Of a stretch of 9,113 nucleotides of DNA, positions 6,300 to 9,113 are shown piece after piece. Origin of the DNA: CAVXAE01 sp044225565. GTDB taxonomy: Bacteria; Pseudomonadota; Gammaproteobacteria; Steroidobacterales; Steroidobacteraceae. Below the pieces are notes generated by a model. The model did not search any database. It had not been told where the DNA came from and was given only the letters and a program-made list of their open reading frames with translations. Location of the stretch: positions 1 through 9,113 of the forward strand of contig JBGAIL010000193.1 in the NCBI GenBank assembly GCA_044225565.1, written 5' to 3'. A program made the position numbers and the translations under genes. Within the stretch, counting starts at the first letter, position 1; each line of letters opens with the position of its first letter.

Positions 6300-7196
6300 A
6301 TGGGTCGCATCTTCGAAGTCAGAAAGCACACGATGTTCGCGCGGTGGAACCGCATGGCGAAGCAGTTCGCCCGGATCGCCAAGGACATCAACATGGCGGT
6401 CAAATCCGGCGGGCCGGACCCCGGCTCCAACCCTGCCCTGCGCCGCGTGATCCAGAACGCGCGCGCGGTGAACATGCCGAAGGACAAGGTGGAAGCCGCC
6501 ATCAAGCGCGCCTCGGGGCGCGACGCGACGAACTACCAGGAAGTGCTGTACGAAGGCTACGCGCCGCACGGCGTTGCGCTGCTGGTGGAGACGGCCACGG
6601 ACAATCCCACGCGCACGGTCGCGGAAGTGCGCAATATCATGTCGAAGAACGGCGGCAACCTCGCGACCAGCGGCAGCGTCAGCTTCCTCTTCAGGAAGAT
6701 GGGCGTGTTCCGGCTCGCCCCTTCCGGCATCGACCAGGACGATCTCGAGCTCTATCTCATCGACCATGGGCTCGAGGAGATGGGCGAGAGCACCGGCGAG
6801 AAAGGCGAGCCGCAGCTCGTCATCCGCTGCGCGTTCGCGGATTTCGGCCACGTGCAGGAAGCTCTGGAAAATCGCGGCCTCGCACCGCTCTCGGCCGAGC
6901 ACGAGTACGTGTGCACGGTGCCGACGGAGCTGCCAGAGGAGAAAGCCACCGAAGTGCTCACGCTGATCGACAAGCTGGAGCAGGAAGACGACGTGCAGAA
7001 GGTGTTCCACACGCCGAGAGGCCAGCCAGGTTCCACACGCCTGACCCCATCTTCACCCAGGCGACTTTTTGCCAATCCAGTCAGAATGTCACCGGCCGCG
7101 CCAGGAACTCCTCGTCGCCGAACAGCATCTCGAAGCCGATGCCGACGCCCCAGCTCGGCTCGCGCGGCTGATACAGCTCTTCGCGTGGCCACGTGA
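6300..7196 (+). CDS. yebC: YebC/TACO1-family protein with read-through 3' end
   Basis: YebC/TACO1 proteins were long annotated as transcription regulators. More recent work ties the family to translation, easing ribosome stalling at proline-rich stretches. This one starts MGRIFEVRKHTMFARWNRMA, the variant also found in Bacteroidetes, not the commoner GHSKW-type start. Conserved blocks follow: GGPDPGSNPALRRVIQNA, NMPKDKVEAAIKRASG, EVLYEGYAPHGVALLVET, NGGNLATSGSVSFLF and EQEDDVQKVFHT, which ends at residue 238, where the family normally stops. The frame then runs on for 60 Arg/Ser/Pro-rich residues, through a terminator and 116 bp into antisense of the next gene. Removing one base near 7014 would give a stop at TGA 7042-7044 and a protein of about 247 residues. 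The tail is therefore probably not natural. ATG 6300 fits the family start, though its ribosome site is weak. Confidence 0.9.
   Translation: MGRIFEVRKHTMFARWNRMAKQFARIAKDINMAVKSGGPDPGSNPALRRVIQNARAVNMPKDKVEAAIKRASGRDATNYQEVLYEGYAPHGVALLVETATDNPTRTVAEVRNIMSKNGGNLATSGSVSFLFRKMGVFRLAPSGIDQDDLELYLIDHGLEEMGESTGEKGEPQLVIRCAFADFGHVQEALENRGLAPLSAEHEYVCTVPTELPEEKATEVLTLIDKLEQEDDVQKVFHTPRGQPGSTRLTPSSPRRLFANPVRMSPAAPGTPRRRTASRSRCRRPSSARAADTALRVAT
7004..7041 (+). repeat. 12-bp direct repeat at the yebC 3' end
   Basis: GTTCCACACGCC occurs at 7004-7015 and again at 7030-7041, 26 bases apart. The first copy encodes the conserved end of YebC (VFHT); the second runs into the terminator stem. Because 26 is not a multiple of three, the copies lie in different frames. 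A slippage duplication could have displaced the original stop, but deleting one 26-base unit does not by itself produce an early stop. Confidence 0.6.
7038..7070 (+). terminator. Rho-independent terminator after yebC
   Basis: The perfect 6-bp stem CGCCTG (7038-7043) / CAGGCG (7058-7063) has a 14-base loop. It is followed after AC by five T (7066-7070). The layout is right for stopping plus-strand transcripts from yebC just before the convergent barrel gene. On the minus strand the T run is not downstream, so it acts in one direction only. It lies inside the extended yebC frame, which argues that the real yebC stop is earlier. Confidence 0.65.
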
Positions 7197-8133
7197 GGCT
7201 GGTGCGAACCTCCATCACCAGCCAGTCGCGCGAGATCCTCTGGCGGTACGCCACTTTGACGCCGTAGTCGCGCAGCGGCACGTCCGCATCCGACTCGCCG
7301 TCGAAGCCCACGGCCATGGCGATGGCCCGCCGGTCGCTCAGACCGTGCAGCGCCATGATCGAAGAGTAGCCCTTCACGCCCTGCGACTTCTGCGAGATGG
7401 TGCCCGAGCTCGTCCAGCGCAACAGCCAGGATTCCGGGAAATAGCGCTGCAGGTCGAAGCGCGTGGTGGTGCCGAGGTGCTCGCTGGTCTGCCAGAACAC
7501 CGTCTCGCGGACGCCGAACATGAGACTTTCCATCGAGCCTTTCTCGTACACCAGCGCACCCTTGACGTAAGGGTCCGGCGGCGTGCGCAGGCGCACGCCC
7601 GTGCCGGCATCGAAGCGCAGGCCTTCCGTGGGAGGCTGCATGTATGAGATGCCGAGCAGCGTCTCGTCTTCGCTCCGCGGGCCATATTGCCGGTGGAACG
7701 CGCCGGACTGCTGCGAGCGCTCGGTGACGTACTCCTCCGGGTCGACACGGCCGATGAACGCGTTGAACCGCTCGTTCATGCGCGGCAGCGGCAGGTTGAC
7801 GTTGAAGCGCAAGCGCGGGTCGAAGCCATCGAACTCGTCCCACAGCAGCGCGGGCGCGATGCTGCCGGTGATCTCCTGATACGCGCGCTCGTCGTACTTC
7901 GAGCCGAACATGCGATCGATGCGCATGGCGGAACGCCACACGATGTCGTAGGTGCCGGTGTGCATGCGGTCGAGCCATGGAGAGGGAGGGCCTCCATTCT
8001 CTTGCGGCGGTGCGGGCTGCGGTTTCACAGCCTGGCCCTCAGGATGGCTGTCTCCCACCGGCTGCTGCGCGCTTGCGCAGGAGATGCCCCCAAGGATAGC
8101 CAGCAGCAGGATGGATCTCGCCACAGGGCGCAT
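7081..8133 (-). CDS. Probable outer-membrane beta-barrel protein, unknown function
   Basis: 350 residues. The N-terminus MRPVARSILLLAILGGISCASA is a signal peptide, with likely cleavage after ASA (about residue 22). The Cys within it lacks a proper lipobox, so a lipoprotein is unlikely. A Pro/Gln-rich linker follows to about residue 50, then a body rich in alternating aromatic and polar strands, for example LRFNVNLPL, FDAGTGVRLRT, TRFDLQRYFP and WGVGIGFEMLF. The protein ends in Phe (RPVTF), as do many BAM-inserted barrels. I do not recognise a named family and see no PldA catalytic motif. ATG 8133 has GGAGA ten bases upstream (8144-8148). It lies 95 bp downstream of the hydrolase gene on the same strand, so the two may be cotranscribed. 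Its 3' end overlaps the doubtful yebC extension. The barrel assignment is inference from strand pattern and termini. Confidence 0.75.
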   Translation of the reverse strand: MRPVARSILLLAILGGISCASAQQPVGDSHPEGQAVKPQPAPPQENGGPPSPWLDRMHTGTYDIVWRSAMRIDRMFGSKYDERAYQEITGSIAPALLWDEFDGFDPRLRFNVNLPLPRMNERFNAFIGRVDPEEYVTERSQQSGAFHRQYGPRSEDETLLGISYMQPPTEGLRFDAGTGVRLRTPPDPYVKGALVYEKGSMESLMFGVRETVFWQTSEHLGTTTRFDLQRYFPESWLLRWTSSGTISQKSQGVKGYSSIMALHGLSDRRAIAMAVGFDGESDADVPLRDYGVKVAYRQRISRDWLVMEVRTSLTWPREELYQPREPSWGVGIGFEMLFGDEEFLARPVTF

Positions 8134-8228
8134 GGGGCAGGTCTCTCCGATGTGCGGGCCCGATCAAGATAAAGCTCGAGCCCCGGGTTCGTTCCCTGGC
8201 CCCGTCGGAACCGGCAAGCGACCGCAGT
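8134..8228. other. 95-bp gap between hydrolase and barrel genes
   Basis: Both neighbours are on the minus strand. The gap holds the barrel gene's ribosome site near 8144-8148. A weak imperfect hairpin around 8182-8199 has no T run and is not a terminator. No clear promoter is seen. Either cotranscription or a separate promoter is possible. Confidence 0.4.
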
Positions 8229-9113
8229 CTACCCTTTCCGGGAACGCCACCATACGCGTACCCCGCTTGCACGATGCGGCCGCGCTTCCGGAAAGCGCGC
8301 CTCGACATCGGCGGGGAAACCGGAGCTCACGCCACGCAGATACCTTTCGAGAAAGGCCAGGGTGAACTCATTCATGAGATCCACGGCGCGGCGGCCGTCG
8401 ATCTCGCCATAAGGCCTGTTGCGCCACGGCGCCCGCGCCAGCAGTGTGAGGTCCATCATGCCGACATGCGCGCTGCGCTCCACGCGATAACGATAAACGT
8501 CCCCTCGCAGTCCGGCATCCTCCCAGCGCTCGTAAGCGAGATCCTGCGGGTTCGTCGTTGCATCCCTGGGCTGATACGGAAACAGCGGATGCGTCAGCCA
8601 GTCACTCTGCAGGAGCAGCAGCGGCGCGCGCAGGTCCGCATCGAACAAGGGAAGGTCCCAATTCACGCCATCCAGGCTCACTGCCGCCTTGCAGCGCGAG
8701 TCCGCCTGGCAGACCGTCGCCGCGGTGCCGCCGCCGAAGGACATGCCCGCATAAGCGCGGGCTTCGGTATCGATGAGGGCGGCGATGTCCGCGATCTCGG
8801 CAGGCGCAGACCGGGGATCCAGATGCCTGGCCAGGTACAAATCGTCGTCGCGCCAGTCCCGAACGCTGCGCGCGAGGCGGTCCCGCGAGATCGCCCGGCG
8901 AAATGCTTCGTAACCGGCATAACGCCCCTCGTAGGTGGGGTCGCCGATGAACCGCTCGAGTGAATCGACCAGGGGCTCTGAAGGCTTCCAGGGGTGCGAC
9001 TCCACGCGAACGCCGGAGACGGTGCGATAGCTCACTCCATCGTGCGGGTGCGAAACGCTGAACACCACGTATCCGTGGCTCGCCAAGTGCTCGGCGAGCG
9101 CGGTGTTCTGCGC
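8229..9113 (-). CDS. PAF-acetylhydrolase-like alpha/beta hydrolase (N-terminus beyond right edge)
   Basis: Serine esterase of the alpha/beta-hydrolase fold, nearest to the platelet-activating-factor acetylhydrolase/dienelactone hydrolase group. The frame enters from the right edge as AQNTALAEHLASHGYVVFSV, a family core strand after which HPHDG follows, so the true start is outside. An internal TTG at 9086 is not the natural start. The nucleophile is in GMSFGGG (Ser codon 8739-8741), the acid in SLDG (Asp codon 8670-8672) and the base in SAHVGMMDL (His codon 8466-8468). The Ser-to-Asp spacing is 23 residues, as in human plasma PAF-AH (Ser273, Asp296). The stretch between the HPHDG motif and the nucleophile is long and charged. 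Substrate and location cannot be told without the N-terminus. The downstream gene on the same strand is the barrel protein. Fold and triad are secure; substrate is unknown. Confidence 0.88.
   Translation of the reverse strand, partial: AQNTALAEHLASHGYVVFSVSHPHDGVSYRTVSGVRVESHPWKPSEPLVDSLERFIGDPTYEGRYAGYEAFRRAISRDRLARSVRDWRDDDLYLARHLDPRSAPAEIADIAALIDTEARAYAGMSFGGGTAATVCQADSRCKAAVSLDGVNWDLPLFDADLRAPLLLLQSDWLTHPLFPYQPRDATTNPQDLAYERWEDAGLRGDVYRYRVERSAHVGMMDLTLLARAPWRNRPYGEIDGRRAVDLMNEFTLAFLERYLRGVSSGFPADVEARFPEARPHRASGVRVWWRSRKG

Noticed and set aside
6138..7010. 290-codon minus-strand frame opposite yebC
   Set aside because: Antisense to a well-conserved gene, with no family resemblance.
6752..7978. 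408-codon minus-strand frame overlapping yebC and the barrel gene
   Set aside because: It overlaps two better-supported genes in another frame, has His/Arg-rich composition and no motif.
8182..8199. Possible terminator between hydrolase and barrel genes
   Set aside because: The stem has a central mismatch and no T run follows on the minus strand.
8179..8200. tRNA T-arm-like stretch (GGGTTCGTTCCC)
   Set aside because: The loop is one base short, and no acceptor, D or anticodon arm can be found around it. Neither a tRNA nor a convincing attachment site.

Overview
The window is GC-rich bacterial chromosome with long antisense shadow frames. Gene content (Lhr-type helicase, CheR, a sensor kinase, YebC, an outer-membrane barrel protein) points to a Gram-negative proteobacterium, probably a gammaproteobacterium. 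That placement is inference from protein character; nothing here fixes the genus. I see no insertion sequence, phage gene, CRISPR array, rRNA or complete tRNA.

Layout: (1) 1-3174, minus: the first 1058 codons of a large Lhr-family helicase, running off the left edge. (2) 3193-5736, plus: a signalling pair starting 18 bp from the helicase start codon, made of a CheR-type methyltransferase and a membrane histidine kinase joined by an ATGA overlap. Both are damaged as read: the CheR N-terminal domain is spread over three frames, and the kinase loses its last ~23 residues to two single-base deletions. (3) 5798-6184, minus: a single-domain response regulator converging on the kinase and probably its partner. 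(4) 6185-6299: a divergent intergenic region with a 23-bp near-perfect palindrome. (5) 6300-7196, plus: a YebC/TACO1-family gene. Its frame runs about 60 codons past the family C-terminus, through a good Rho-independent terminator (7038-7070) and into antisense of the next gene, so the true end is probably near 7044. (6) 7081-8133, minus: a secreted, probably outer-membrane beta-barrel protein of unknown function. (7) 8229-9113, minus: a PAF-acetylhydrolase-like alpha/beta hydrolase, cut by the right edge and lying upstream of the barrel gene on the same strand.

The CheR, kinase and receiver look like one non-flagellar signalling module: a methyltransferase, a sensor with a glutamine/glutamate-rich heptad coiled coil, and a stand-alone receiver as output. 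No CheB, CheW or receptor gene is visible. The indels are concentrated in the CheR-kinase pair while the 3.2 kb helicase frame is clean. This suggests either a decaying operon or a locally poor assembly; the sequence alone cannot decide. I did not find a convincing new defence or mobile system. The items most worth a second look are the clustered frameshifts, the YebC 3' end, the intergenic palindrome and the unassigned barrel protein.
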